DNA of 15,981 bases from Circinella minor (Eukaryota > Mucoromycota > Mucoromycetes > Mucorales > Lichtheimiaceae), in NCBI GenBank assembly GCA_016758965.1, contig JAEPRB010000513.1, positions 1 through 15,981 of the forward strand, read 5' to 3'. The translations under genes and the position numbers were made by a program. Positions 1 through 9,243 of this stretch are shown in pieces. Every line of letters begins with the position of its first letter. The first letter of the stretch is position 1. Below the pieces are notes generated by a model. The model did no database searches and was not told where the DNA came from. It was given only the letters and a program-made list of their open reading frames with translations.

Positions 1-127
1 AAGGGATTTTATTGTGAGTTATATTAAGCGGATTTTTAGGATGTAAAGTTTGAGGTAATATAAATAAATAAAAGAGAGAAAAAAATGAATAAAAATACAA
101 AATATATATTAAAAATTGAAAAAAAAA
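1..127. repeat. Perfect 127-bp terminal inverted repeat, left copy
   Basis: Bases 1-127 are the exact reverse complement of 15855-15981. The first mismatch is at position 128 (G on the left, T expected from the right). The stretch is AT-rich, begins AAGGGATTTT and lies downstream of the arm gene's stop codon. The exact length of 127, at both ends of the window, suggests a shared assembly k-mer node rather than a biological boundary. Confidence 0.97.
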
Positions 128-171
128 GAATAATAAATAAAAATAATAAAAGTAATAAATAAATAAAAGCA

Positions 172-219
172 CCCTGTGGATTTAGGACATGGCGGCAATT
201 TCGTTCTTGATCCACAGGG
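172..219. repeat. Hairpin spanning stop codon, left copy
   Basis: CCCTGTGGAT (172-181) is the exact reverse complement of ATCCACAGGG (210-219). The 28-base loop contains the stop codon and the last codons of the left arm gene. Confidence 0.6.
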
Positions 220-828
220 CGCAACGCCAAACACCTTTAACGTCCTGCTCCCAGAAGTCTTGCAGCTTATAGAGCCCTTGTTGGAGCTGGAAGCCAAGAT
301 TTTCCTTAGTTATGCTATCATGATAAATATCAGTGATAGCATATACCAAGTCGTTCTATAAACAAAAAGTATAATTAATTAACACATAAATCGGAAGGAG
401 AAAAAGTAAACAAGTATGTTGATATATACATTTATCAAATACAAATGATGTCGTATATATGTATATATATATATAATTACCTTGGCTTCCAAGGTCATGC
501 TCCAGAAGGTTTCTAATTGCTCTATTTTGCTACAAGTGGCATAATTTGGTTGTTCTTGAACAACCAAACGTACCTTATTGATAAATAAAGAAAATTATAT
601 TTTCAATGAGTTTTGATTTTTGTGCTTGTTGATAGTATGGTAAATTGCTTTTTTAAGTACCTCTTTTGGGAGCAAGACAAACTCTTCCTTTTCCTCCTTT
701 TGTTCTTTTGATGGGAGGATAACAAAACCGTTATCCTCCGCATCGATGTCACCATCACCAGTGACGGTGTCGTACTTGTTGTTGTTGTTGCTGTTGTTAA
801 AAACGAATAAAAATTTTGAGAAAAGCAT
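182..828 (-). CDS. Unrecognised repeat-borne small protein, left copy (three exons, 144 aa)
   Basis: I do not recognise this protein. Exons on the minus strand are 828-661, 573-481 and 355-182, with phase-0 introns of 87 and 125 nt and good GT/AG ends (GTACTT and GTAATT donors). The start lies in a strong context (GCCACC before ATG) and 112 bases downstream of a TATATAAAA box. The N-terminal exon is Phe/Ser/Asn-rich (NNSNNNNKYD), then acidic, ending FVLLPKE. The middle exon has CSKIEQLETFW. The last 57 residues are Trp- and Gln-rich (LGFQLQQGLYKLQD, ending KNEIAAMS) and are the best conserved against the right-arm copy, 52 of 57 residues identical. It has no clear signal peptide or membrane span. 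The paired intact copies and matched splice sites make it a real gene; its function is unknown. Confidence 0.72.
311..343. repeat. Near-perfect hairpin inside exon 3, left copy
   Basis: Outer stem TATGCTATCA (311-320) pairs with TGATAGCATA (334-343), and inner stem TGATA (321-325) pairs with TATCA (328-332). There is a 2-base loop and a single bulged G at 333. It lies within the coding sequence for YAITDIYHDSI. Confidence 0.8.
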
Positions 829-939
829 GGTGGCAATGAGGTTTGAGATCTTGAAAATAATAATAAAAAAAAAGAGTAAAATTGAGAGAAGTGTGGTAAA
901 TGAAAATTAATAATAAAAAACAGAGTGAAAAAAAGCTGT

Positions 940-948
940 TTTTATATA
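940..948 (-). promoter_or_regulatory. TATA box of left arm gene
   Basis: TATATAAAA reads on the minus strand here, 112 bases or more upstream of the ATG at 828. The same motif sits at nearly the same distance in the right arm, which is the main support. Confidence 0.55.
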
Positions 949-1040
949 CATTTTGTTATCCGTTAGAAAGATATGGATGCCAAGGGGAATAAAGAAAAAG
1001 GGTATTAATGATATCATAATAACGAGAAGAAAAAACTGGT

Positions 1041-1535
1041 TACGTATCTGCATTACATCTCAAGAATTTATTAGAAGCATAGGGTACGATGGCGCTGTTA
1101 ACCCTATGGGACCCGGAATTACTTTTCAATTCAAAATAAATTTACCAACGATTATCCGCATTACGTCTCATGAATTTATCAGAAGCATAGAACACAATGG
1201 TATTGTTAATCCTATGGGTCTGGGAATTGTTTTTCGATCCAAAATAAACTTAATAGCGCATGATATCACAGTAACGAGATAGAAAAAACAACGATTAATT
1301 ATCTGCGTAACATCTCACAAATTTATCAGAAGTATAGTAAAATTGTACTGTTAACTTAGTGAAACCCGGTATTGTTTTCAAATTAAAATCCATTTATCAA
1401 AATGATATCATAGTAACGAGAAAGAAATAGCTATTAGGTATCTGCATTACTGTACATCTCAAGAATTTATCAGAAGTATATAGCACAATTATACTGTTAG
1501 TTCTACAAGACCCCGTATCGGTTTTTATTTCATTA
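1041..1535. repeat. Degenerate tandem repeats in left arm (four units)
   Basis: The unit is anchored by TCTGCATTACATCTCAAGAA-like sequence followed by TTTATCAGAAG. Anchors begin at about 1055, 1163, 1310 and 1454, so spacings are 108, 147 and 144. Other shared pieces are CCTATGGGACCCGGAATT, TTCAATTCAAAATAAA and GATATCATAGTAACGAG. The second unit follows a short 108-bp step that lacks the GATATCA part and has no partner in the right arm. Confidence 0.8.
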
Positions 1536-2265
1536 TTCAAAAAGACTAGACTAAAAAGTAATAGAGAGAATAATCAGATGAAAAAAAATAAAGAGAAAAA
1601 AACCAAATAACTAGGTCACCATTTCGAACGTTAGCACATTTTTATTGCTCTTTGTTTTTGTTCAGATCATGGTACAAACAAGAAGGAAAAAAGAGATCAA
1701 ATTTAATGACAGTAGAATGACCATTGTATATATTGTGTAATGATAAAGTAACGGAATTTGCTTTTCAAAAGGTGAGGAATTAAGTTAAATGCAAAAAAGA
1801 ACTTTTCTTAGCAAAAGAATCACTACGTAATCAATTATGTCAAGATAAAGTACCTATTTACGTACTCATGAATACTGGGTTCATGTAATGACTCATAAAA
1901 GAGAGTTATACTATACATCTTCATTTAATACTACAACAATTTCTTCTTCTATTAGTACATTATACATAATCTAGTTGTAAAGATTCCGGTTCAAGTACCA
2001 TTAAATCCTGAACTTTTAATTTTGAGGAACAAAGAAGTGACAACAGAGTACTATACTATGGAATCATGATATAATGCAAAAACATAAACGTTACTATTTC
2101 CTTCCTTCCTGGTGGATTAAATATTTTTTTTATTGTCAAAGAAAACATATTAAATCACGGTGATAAATGGATGAAGGATAATTTGATTATTACCACTCGG
2201 GGATGAGGGTTCCTTTAATAAAAATAACATCACTAAATAAAAAGAATGACGACAGAAAAAGTAAA

Positions 2266-2395
2266 AAGAGAGCAAGATATTATTTGTGGCAGTTGAGTTA
2301 GCTCTATTTAATCAATTTTGATATATCAACTGAATAAGATCTTTTAGAACAAGTGAGATACTACAGTAATGGTACTAGATGATATGTTTATAGCT
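2266..2395. repeat. 130-bp non-coding block identical to right arm (left copy)
   Basis: This stretch is the exact reverse complement of 13668-13797. It begins AAGAGAGCAAGATATTATTT and ends GTTTATAGCT. No convincing ORF lies here. Similarity stays very high to about 2530, with only homopolymer-length changes, one substitution and a 2-base indel. Confidence 0.93.
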
Positions 2396-2825
2396 TTATA
2401 CAACAAGGTTTCATCATTACAGCGCTTTTTTTTTTCGTTTTTTTCAAAGCAAAACATAAATTATTATTTCTCAAATATCGCATATCTTTTTTAATAACAC
2501 AGTGATATACATATTCATCTAATGTTCAAAACTTTCACTTTGTATTTTTTCTCTCTTTATAAATTAAACATATAATATTAGTTTCCTATATAACTCTTTT
2601 GCTATTCTATTTATTAGGTGTTCAAAATGTTTTTAATTACAACTACCGTGCAACAGTACTTCCTGATTTATGCATATTTATCTCCAACTATGATGACTCC
2701 AAGTACTGTATAACAAAGCAATACCTAAAAGAAAACCATTCGAATTGTTGGAAAATGTTCTACTTAGTAACGGTGCTAAAAGTAAACTTGGTAGACTAAC
2801 AAAATATAAGTGATATAATAGATAC

Positions 2826-5798
2826 TAATTATTTTTCTTTTTGTTCAGCATAGAGATCAAAACAGGGGCTCACTGCGGAAAAACTTTTACGCAAGATAGA
2901 AAAAATTATTTGATACATAAAACAAATAAAGGAGAAATCTATTTCACCAACTGCTAAATATCATTGATGAAAGAGCTTGAACCATATAAACTTGTCAACT
3001 CTTTTGTTGGCTTGAAAATGTTGGTTGCCATAACACCAAAATAAAAAAAAAATACTCCGCCAATCATTAAGGAAAAAACCCATATGTAATAAATTAAACG
3101 TGCTTCTAGTATTATCGTAATGTTAATCCATGTGTTTTTGTACAATGACTATTTATGCTAACACGATACTTTCCATATGTGTATACTATTTTCTCTCTCC
3201 TCTCTGCTGTCAATTTTCTCATCCTTCTTTTATAATTAATAACTTGAAATACCTGTTATTATTATCAATTATCAGACAAAGAGATGCAAGGAGAAAAAAC
3301 TATCAGTAACTATTACTATATTTTCATTATATAAAATTTATTACCAATAAAGGGAGCAAGCAGTTATACGAGAAATAACCTTTTTCTTGTATTAAGAAAA
3401 AAGAATATAGAAAAATGGTGTCACTTTTTTGTAAAAGATATCAATTTCGAACATGTAACTTGATATTAGCTATTAAAAGAAATGATGTCTAATATCATAT
3501 AAATGTTAGCCGAGACGGCTTTTATCCAAGTATATTATCGCAAGTTACATAATTATAAACCGTGCAGCAAATAACCTTATTTTATCTGTTGAGTAAAAAC
3601 AAAAAGAAAAATCATAACCATTTTTTCTTGCTGAACGTGACAGTAAAAAAGCAGCGTGTTGTTTGTGATACTTGGAAATAAAATCAATGGTTAATATCAG
3701 ATTCAAACAAAAGTAAATAACACTGGTTTTAATGAATGAATTACCACGTATTTATTATACTGACAAGTCACATATGAATGAACAGAGACATAGACTATAG
3801 TGATATATAGTTTGTTGACCATTAATATACAAATTTATTTGACAGATACTTATTAAAAGCTATTTTTAGAAGAAGATCACTATTTGTTTTGCTCTGATCA
3901 TTCTAGTAATTTTTTGTTCTTCTTATTTTTCTCTGGGGTTACTTAATTTGCTGAAAAGAAGAAACGAAATTATTCTGTGACGATTAAAATATATTAAAAA
4001 TATTCTTGTCAAAAAAAAAGACATGCTTTCATAAATATTATATGCTCTTTTATTTATTAAAAAAATAGAGAAAAAGTTAAAATGTATATAGACTAGCTAT
4101 TTCAATGATCGACATTTATGATTAGTTTATGTAGCATATTATTAACAATATTATAAGAAAAATTATATTCGTCATCACGGTCATCTTGTAAAGATCGTAT
4201 CATAATAAAAAAAAACTAACAGTTGAGTAACACAAAATGATAAATGTTACACGGATCTTCTGTTTAACAAAAAACACCAAAAGAAAAAAAAACCCAGCAT
4301 ACGTTTCGGTTACATTTTTCACACATTTTTAGTTCAATATAATTTATTGTATAACACATATACACATACACAAAAATCTCAATCACGAGGGATGTGAAAA
4401 AGAAACAAATATAATCGATTTCCCCGGTAAATAATATTGAAACTTTATTGTAACTCACACTTGACTTGATTGGTATTAGATTCTTCCTTTAGATAATAAT
4501 AACCCATTGTTTTACAATGAAGATCTTTTCTTATGCAAGTTATTTACATTATATAATATGAATGTAACAAAAACAAATAAAAATAAGAATGATCGACAAC
4601 GAAAATATAAAACATTTCTGCATCAATAAATTAAAAAATTTAAGATAAATAAATAATTTCTGCATATTTTGAAAGAGTGAGTTATTTTGACTGAGAATAG
4701 AACGGGGAATTTTATATACAGTTAACAGCTCACTAAACAAAAGTGTTCAAAGAGTACATCAACATCATAGCTCCGCTTATAGCAATTAGACACATTTCAG
4801 TAATCCTTTGGTATTTTTTCTTTTAAGAAACATCTGTCAATTAAGAATGTACTTTATCTTCAACATTAAATATAAGTTATATATTTTATAGAAATTCGAG
4901 TACTTTCTTATTAATAATATTTTATGTCAACAATGAATGATGATGCTGGCAACAAAACAGACTTCAGTAATAATTGAAAAAACGAAAAAAGAGACGAAGA
5001 AAAAAAGGTCTCGCGTTTTATCTTTTATGTACTCCACACAAAAAATATTAAAAAACCCTACTAATACGTTTATTTATTAGTGCAATTTCTTATAACGTTA
5101 GCTTGGAATCTTATTGACAAAAACAAAAACTACATAATTATAGTAATAATTCAACCCCAATACAAGGGATTAAAAAAAAGTTTATTTGATAATCATATTT
5201 GTTAATGATTAAAAATGAAGTTTTTTTTTTCAATAAATGAACAATAGAAAATGCCTATTATCCTTTAGAATAACAAAATGAAAATTAGATAAATTTAAAG
5301 AGTCTAGAGCTTTAAAATACAAAGAAAGCAAAAAGACAAAAGCACATGTATATGTTATAATAATACTAGAAAAAGAGTCCAGAGAAAGAAAAGAAATCGA
5401 AGAATTGGAAATAGCACGATTTTTTACACTATTTTAGGCAAAAAGATGCTTAAAAGGAATATTTTATACTCTTTGTTATAAGACGAATATAGATAATTTG
5501 TTTTTTTTTAAGAAAAGAAATATGTCATAAGAACTAATAGTATACCAAAGACAGGTAAGAAAATATAGTTAAAATAATTTGAAAAGGAAGTATAGTGGAA
5601 GCGGAGGAAGTAGTTTATATTTGTATATGCTAAACAATCAAAAACGTTTTATTATTATAATAAGCTTAATAAATTTCAAATATATGAATTTAAAACTTAT
5701 ACCACATACATATTCCTACATAATATATAACATCAGCTAATTTGGACAAAAGAGGGCAAAATAAGTAAAAGACGATCAATTAAGATAAATAATAAATT
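2826..5798. other. Gene-free AT-rich stretch
   Basis: About 3 kb of AT-rich DNA with homopolymer runs and stop codons in every frame; the longest ORFs are about 64 codons with AT-driven composition. I saw no tRNA, rRNA, conserved protein or clear repeat, and no inverted partner in the right half. A 10-base inverted repeat (ATGTAACTTG near 3455, CAAGTTACAT near 3541) is within what chance allows. It may be decayed transposon sequence. Confidence 0.6.
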
Positions 5799-5903
5799 TC
5801 ATTGGCTAATAAAAGAATCCTCATATTCCAAATGGAAGTCTGGGTTACTCGGAACAGAAATCCGCTTGATGGCCGAAACAGCATTGTTAAACCACCAAAT
5901 CAT
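5799..5903 (-). pseudogene. Possible retroelement relic or small ORF (34 codons)
   Basis: A locally GC-richer island in AT-rich DNA. The minus-strand ORF begins MIWWFNNAVSAIKRI and continues with a PSNPDFHLEYEDS-like stretch before a stop. The WW start followed about 20 residues later by an acidic stretch with Ser loosely recalls the RNase H region of DIRS-type retroelements (WW...P.P....TDAS). The key TDAS motif is not present, so this is only a suggestion. Chance or an unrelated small exon is equally possible. Confidence 0.15.
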
Positions 5904-5994
5904 TTACAGTTATATTATTTTATAACACGATAACAACTACAAACGACAACAAATATTACTAAAATGTATTATATTATTGTATGAGAGGAAAATG

Positions 5995-6280
5995 AAGAAA
6001 CTTACCTTTGTATCACTCTCTTTCTCTCCTCTTTTTTTTCAATAGAAATAATTTCATCCCCTCCCCCAAAAATCAACACCCCCCTTCGAAACTTTTTTTT
6101 TACGCGCGGAGTGCGCATTGCATTTTCTTCATCCCATACTTTTTCTTTTTCTTTTTTCTTTAATCCCTTTAGTTCTCACACGATTTCTTTTCTCTTCTTT
6201 TCCTCTTTATCTTATTTATTTTATCTTTCCTTCTTGAAAAAAAAAATACTAAACTGTTTTTTTTATAATATACTTTCCTT
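5995..6280 (+). promoter_or_regulatory. Pyrimidine-rich upstream region of the 6281 gene
   Basis: Long C/T tracts run on the plus strand (for example around 6015-6040 and 6138-6240), broken by a GC-rich spot TACGCGCGGAGTGCGCATTG near 6102-6121. CT-rich tracts just before the start codon are common in fungal core promoters and 5' leaders. A TATAATATA motif lies about 15 bases before the ATG; I could not place the transcription start. Confidence 0.4.
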
Positions 6281-6737
6281 ATGATTATTTATCGTCCAAC
6301 GCTGTTGTCTTTAACGGCGGTTTGTTTATTATTTAACTCTACATATGCTGCCACTACTACTACAACAACGACAACAACATCATTAAATGACGAATCATCC
6401 ATAGAGTTTGGAAATCAACATATAGTACGTATACTTAATGAAAATAATGAAAGACAACAACAACAGCAACCTCCTTCTACAACATCAATCGATACTTTGG
6501 CCATGACCAATGCTCTTAGTGAATATTATGAAAATATTGTTGATCAAGTGATGGCCACTTTAACGAAGGAAATCACATTATCTGCACCTCGATCCTATAT
6601 GTCTATTCATCACTATGGTTCCGTTCGCAGAGGTAAATCAATTTTTATTATTATTATTATTATTGAAAAAAACTCAAATAATAAGCATTACCATGACAAC
6701 TAAATAAACAAATTTTACTATTTTTTTTATAATTTCT

Positions 6738-6778
<41 letters not shown>

Positions 6779-7535
6779 TCGTTGTAGAATGTCACTTCGT
6801 TCGTTTGTTCATGATCTTCGAGATCATCTCAATTTAATGAGAGCTAATTTACTTGCCTCCATTCGACCCCTTGTTGAGTCAAACTTACCTAGTGTATTAC
6901 CTTATACACAAGAACAACACATACAACAACAACGACGACGACGAAATATGAATTATAATAACAACAATAACAATAACAATGACAATAACAATGACGACGA
7001 TAAAGATATCACAGTAATTGGTGCTAGGTTAACAGAAGATATTCTTGCATTGAACCGACACCTTGGTTTACAATTAGGTTTAATTCTTAATGTTGAAGAA
7101 GCAGCTGATATCATTATCAGTCAATCTATGCCTACTAGTGTTTTATTGATGGAAGATGCGACGCATCACCGTGAATCTTCGTCTCATCGAACAACAGCGG
7201 CATCATTTTTTTGGAATAATAATAATAATAAGAATACAAATCAACAGCAGCAACTTATTTTATTAGCGTCAACAGAAAAGAAATCAGTATCGATATATAA
7301 TAATGAAGTAGAGGATATTGATGAAATGGATGAAGATGAAGCATTAGCTTGGTTAGAAACTTTACGACGAGAATCAGAAGAACAAGAGCAACGACCTGAA
7401 TCTCGAGCATTAACACATTGGTTACGTTCTTGGTTATATGAAGTAGAAGAAATTTTACGAGTTCAATTTGATGAACGCGTTCAAGATGCTACCCAACTTA
7501 TTTTGGAAGATTTCCTTGTTGATGATTCATATTAA
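6281..7535 (+). CDS. Predicted secreted protein of unknown function (two exons, 369 aa)
   Basis: I do not recognise the family. Exons are 6281-6632 and 6778-7535, joined in phase 1 across a 145-nt intron whose 3' end is a long TA repeat before the AG. The N-terminus has a plausible signal peptide: basic Arg at residue 5, a hydrophobic core, and likely cleavage after STYA near residue 23, followed by a Thr run. Low-complexity tracts interrupt it: Gln near residue 60, Asn/Asp around 175-190, and an Asn run near 265. Between them lie amphipathic helical segments (SLRSFVHDLRDHLNLMR; GARLTEDILALNRHL) and an acidic C-terminal helix region (ALAWLETLRRESEEQEQ, then LTHWLRSWLYEVEEI). It could be a secreted or vacuolar/ER helical protein. 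The gene model is well supported by frame continuity, the function not at all. Confidence 0.75.
6745..6776. repeat. (TA)n microsatellite in intron
   Basis: An uninterrupted TA run occupies the 3' end of the only intron of the 6281 gene, directly abutting the splice acceptor AG at 6776-6777. Length changes here would move or weaken the branch-to-acceptor spacing. Confidence 0.9.
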
Positions 7536-7749
7536 TGAATTTCTAATACCCTTTTCTTTTTTTTTTATTCGTAAAAAAAAAAAAAAAAGAAAAACCTCCT
7601 TCATTTTTACTTTTTACGAAATCCCCCTTATATATATATATATATATTTATATATCATATTGACTTCTTTAATGGGTTTTTTTTATAAAACCTCCTTTAA
7701 TTATCCATGATCCCCTAAACTCATTCACTTCACTCTTTTATCATTCACT

Positions 7750-7787
<38 letters not shown>

Positions 7788-8336
7788 GAACCATCTTCCT
7801 ATAAAAAGAATCAATCAATGTATATATATATATATATTGGAAAACATAATTGTCATATCACAAACACATATTATACGCAAAAAATAACCATCTCAACAAT
7901 CATATCAAAGGAAAACCCCTTCCCCTCTCTCTCTCTCTCTCTCTCGTTTTTTTTTTGTTATTGCCAATAAGGCTCCTTTATCTTTTCCCCTTTATCTTTT
8001 TGTTTCCAATTTCTCCTTTTGTTTTCTTTCTCTCTAATATTTTATTCCCTTGTCTCTTTTTCTTCCACGTTTTTTTTTATCATTATTGAACACCCACAAA
8101 ACCTGTAAATAGTAGTTGTTTTTATGTTTTTATTTTGGATCCATGATCTACTCAATCACGCACACACATACACACATACACACTTTATTTTTTATATGTA
8201 ATTGAAAAAAAAAAAGAAAAAATTGATATTAATACATTTATTTTTTTCATAATATTACTAAAATATAATAATAAATAATCAAATATTTGGATTGATTTTT
8301 ATTTTTATTTTTATTTTTGCTCTTTTTTGAAATTTG
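7536..8336. other. Intergenic spacer with microsatellites and pyrimidine tracts
   Basis: No gene seen. It holds poly-A near 7573-7588, TA runs near 7630-7646, 7753-7782 and 7820-7836, (CT)10 at 7925-7944, CA-rich repeats near 8159-8182, and ATTTTT repeats just before ATG10. The long C/T stretch 7915-8090 is open in one frame but reads as low-complexity Leu/Phe/Ser. It more likely belongs to the ATG10 upstream region. Confidence 0.6.
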
Positions 8337-9084
8337 ATGAACCGAAACGAGTTTCATCAAGCTATACAAGTCTTTTATAACGAAACACAAGCATGTCCAA
8401 ATGAATTAAAATGGACCTTGATAACAGATAATAGAGTAAGATGAAAGATTTTGTTTCATTTCGTTTCTTCATTTTAAAGGTTCATGACATTTGAATCTAA
8501 TGAAAAAAAAAAGTATAAATATTTGAAACAATATAGATATTTACCTATTAAAAAAACATATAATAATGACGTGATAGAAGGAGAAGAAGAAATTCTGCAG
8601 GAGGAGATAACGGATCCTGCTACTGTAAATACTAATGCATATTCATATTTGACAATGGAATATCATATTGCTTATTCACCTAGTTATCAAGTTCCTGTAC
8701 TTTATTTTAATGGATATGATTCAGGTAACAAAACAAACTTGTAATGTATATATATATTCATTCATTCACACACACACACACACTCACTCACTCACTCATA
8801 TATATACAATAGATGGTAATGTTCTTTCATTAGATGATTTATATCAATGGATAATATCTAAGGAAATGCAAGATAATTTGAAATATAGTAATAGACTTAG
8901 TGCTCAAGGATCTATTTCACAAGAAGAACATCCAATACTAGGATTTCCATTCTATTATATTCATCCTTGTGAAACCCAGTCTATGATGCGATCAATTTCC
9001 CACGATATTATAAATATCAAAACTTGGTTGTCATTTATCGGTCCAATTATTCAATGTACCCTTTCACATCAACTTTTTATATAA
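8337..9084 (+). CDS. ATG10: Autophagy-related E2-like conjugating enzyme Atg10
   Basis: Atg10 transfers Atg12 from the E1-like Atg7 to Atg5, forming the conjugate that promotes Atg8 lipidation in autophagosome formation. Exons are 8337-8435, 8480-8724 and 8813-9084 (introns 44 and 88 nt), about 205 residues. The family signature is clear in exons 2-3: EYHIAYSPSYQVPVLYF, then LSLDDLYQW, then EEHPILGFPFYYIHPC, whose Cys (about residue 168) is the catalytic cysteine, then TWLSFIGPI near the C-terminus. Exon 1 (NELKWTLITDN) fits the family's N-terminal helix and Trp. One problem: the obvious intron-1 sites (GTAAGA donor, AAAG acceptor) join in the wrong phase, so exon 1 or the junction contains an indel, an assembly error, or unusual splicing. 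Exons 2-3 are secure; exon 1 is less so. Confidence 0.88.
8767..8798. repeat. (CA)n/(CACT)n microsatellite in ATG10 intron 2
   Basis: A CA run passes into CACT tetranucleotides, followed by TATATATA just before the AG acceptor at 8811-8812. It lies wholly within the intron. Confidence 0.85.
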
Positions 9085-9243
9085 TTATTTTTTAAAAGAA
9101 AATAAAGAAGTATATATATATATATATTTATATTTTATATTTATATTTTTTTTTTTGATATCTACACAACAAAATTCTAACCCTTTCCTTCCATAAACAA
9201 AAAGAAGAAAAAAAGAAGATAAAAAGAGAATTATTATTTATTC

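Larger units (their letters stand above)
1..2825. repeat. Left arm of long inverted repeat (about 2.8 kb)
   Basis: This arm reads as the reverse complement of the right end of the window, starting base-for-base at position 1 against 15981. The match continues through a small gene, a tandem-repeat cluster and a long non-coding part to about 2825, where alignment by eye fades. Divergence is uneven: the first 127 bases and bases 2266-2395 are identical, the gene's last exon differs at 11 of 174 bases, and exon 1 and the tandem repeats differ much more, with many indels. No transposase, polymerase or recombinase reading frame was seen. It is best described as one copy of a dispersed repeat family; a terminal inverted repeat of a large element is the alternative. 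Confidence 0.93.

Noticed and set aside
953..1282. 109-codon plus-strand ORF in the left arm
   Set aside because: It reads through the tandem repeats, and the inverted right-arm counterpart does not keep the frame. Its apparent internal peptide repeat is explained by the DNA repeats.
2599..2799. 66-codon plus-strand ORF in the left arm
   Set aside because: The matching part of the right arm has several indels (for example a 3-base and a roughly 5-base loss around 13345-13385) that break the frame, so there is no sign of protein constraint.
2954..3145. 63-codon hydrophobic minus-strand ORF, with similar ones at 4264-4458 and 4549-4740
   Set aside because: Length and residue content are what AT-rich DNA gives by chance; no family features, no splice continuation, no second copy.
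2826..5798. tRNA, rRNA or CRISPR-like features
   Set aside because: No cloverleaf with A/B box motifs, no conserved rRNA sequence and no regular repeat-spacer pattern could be found by reading both strands.
7850..8089. 79-codon Leu/Phe/Ser-rich plus-strand ORF
   Set aside because: A product of the long pyrimidine tract and (CT)10; low complexity, no domain.
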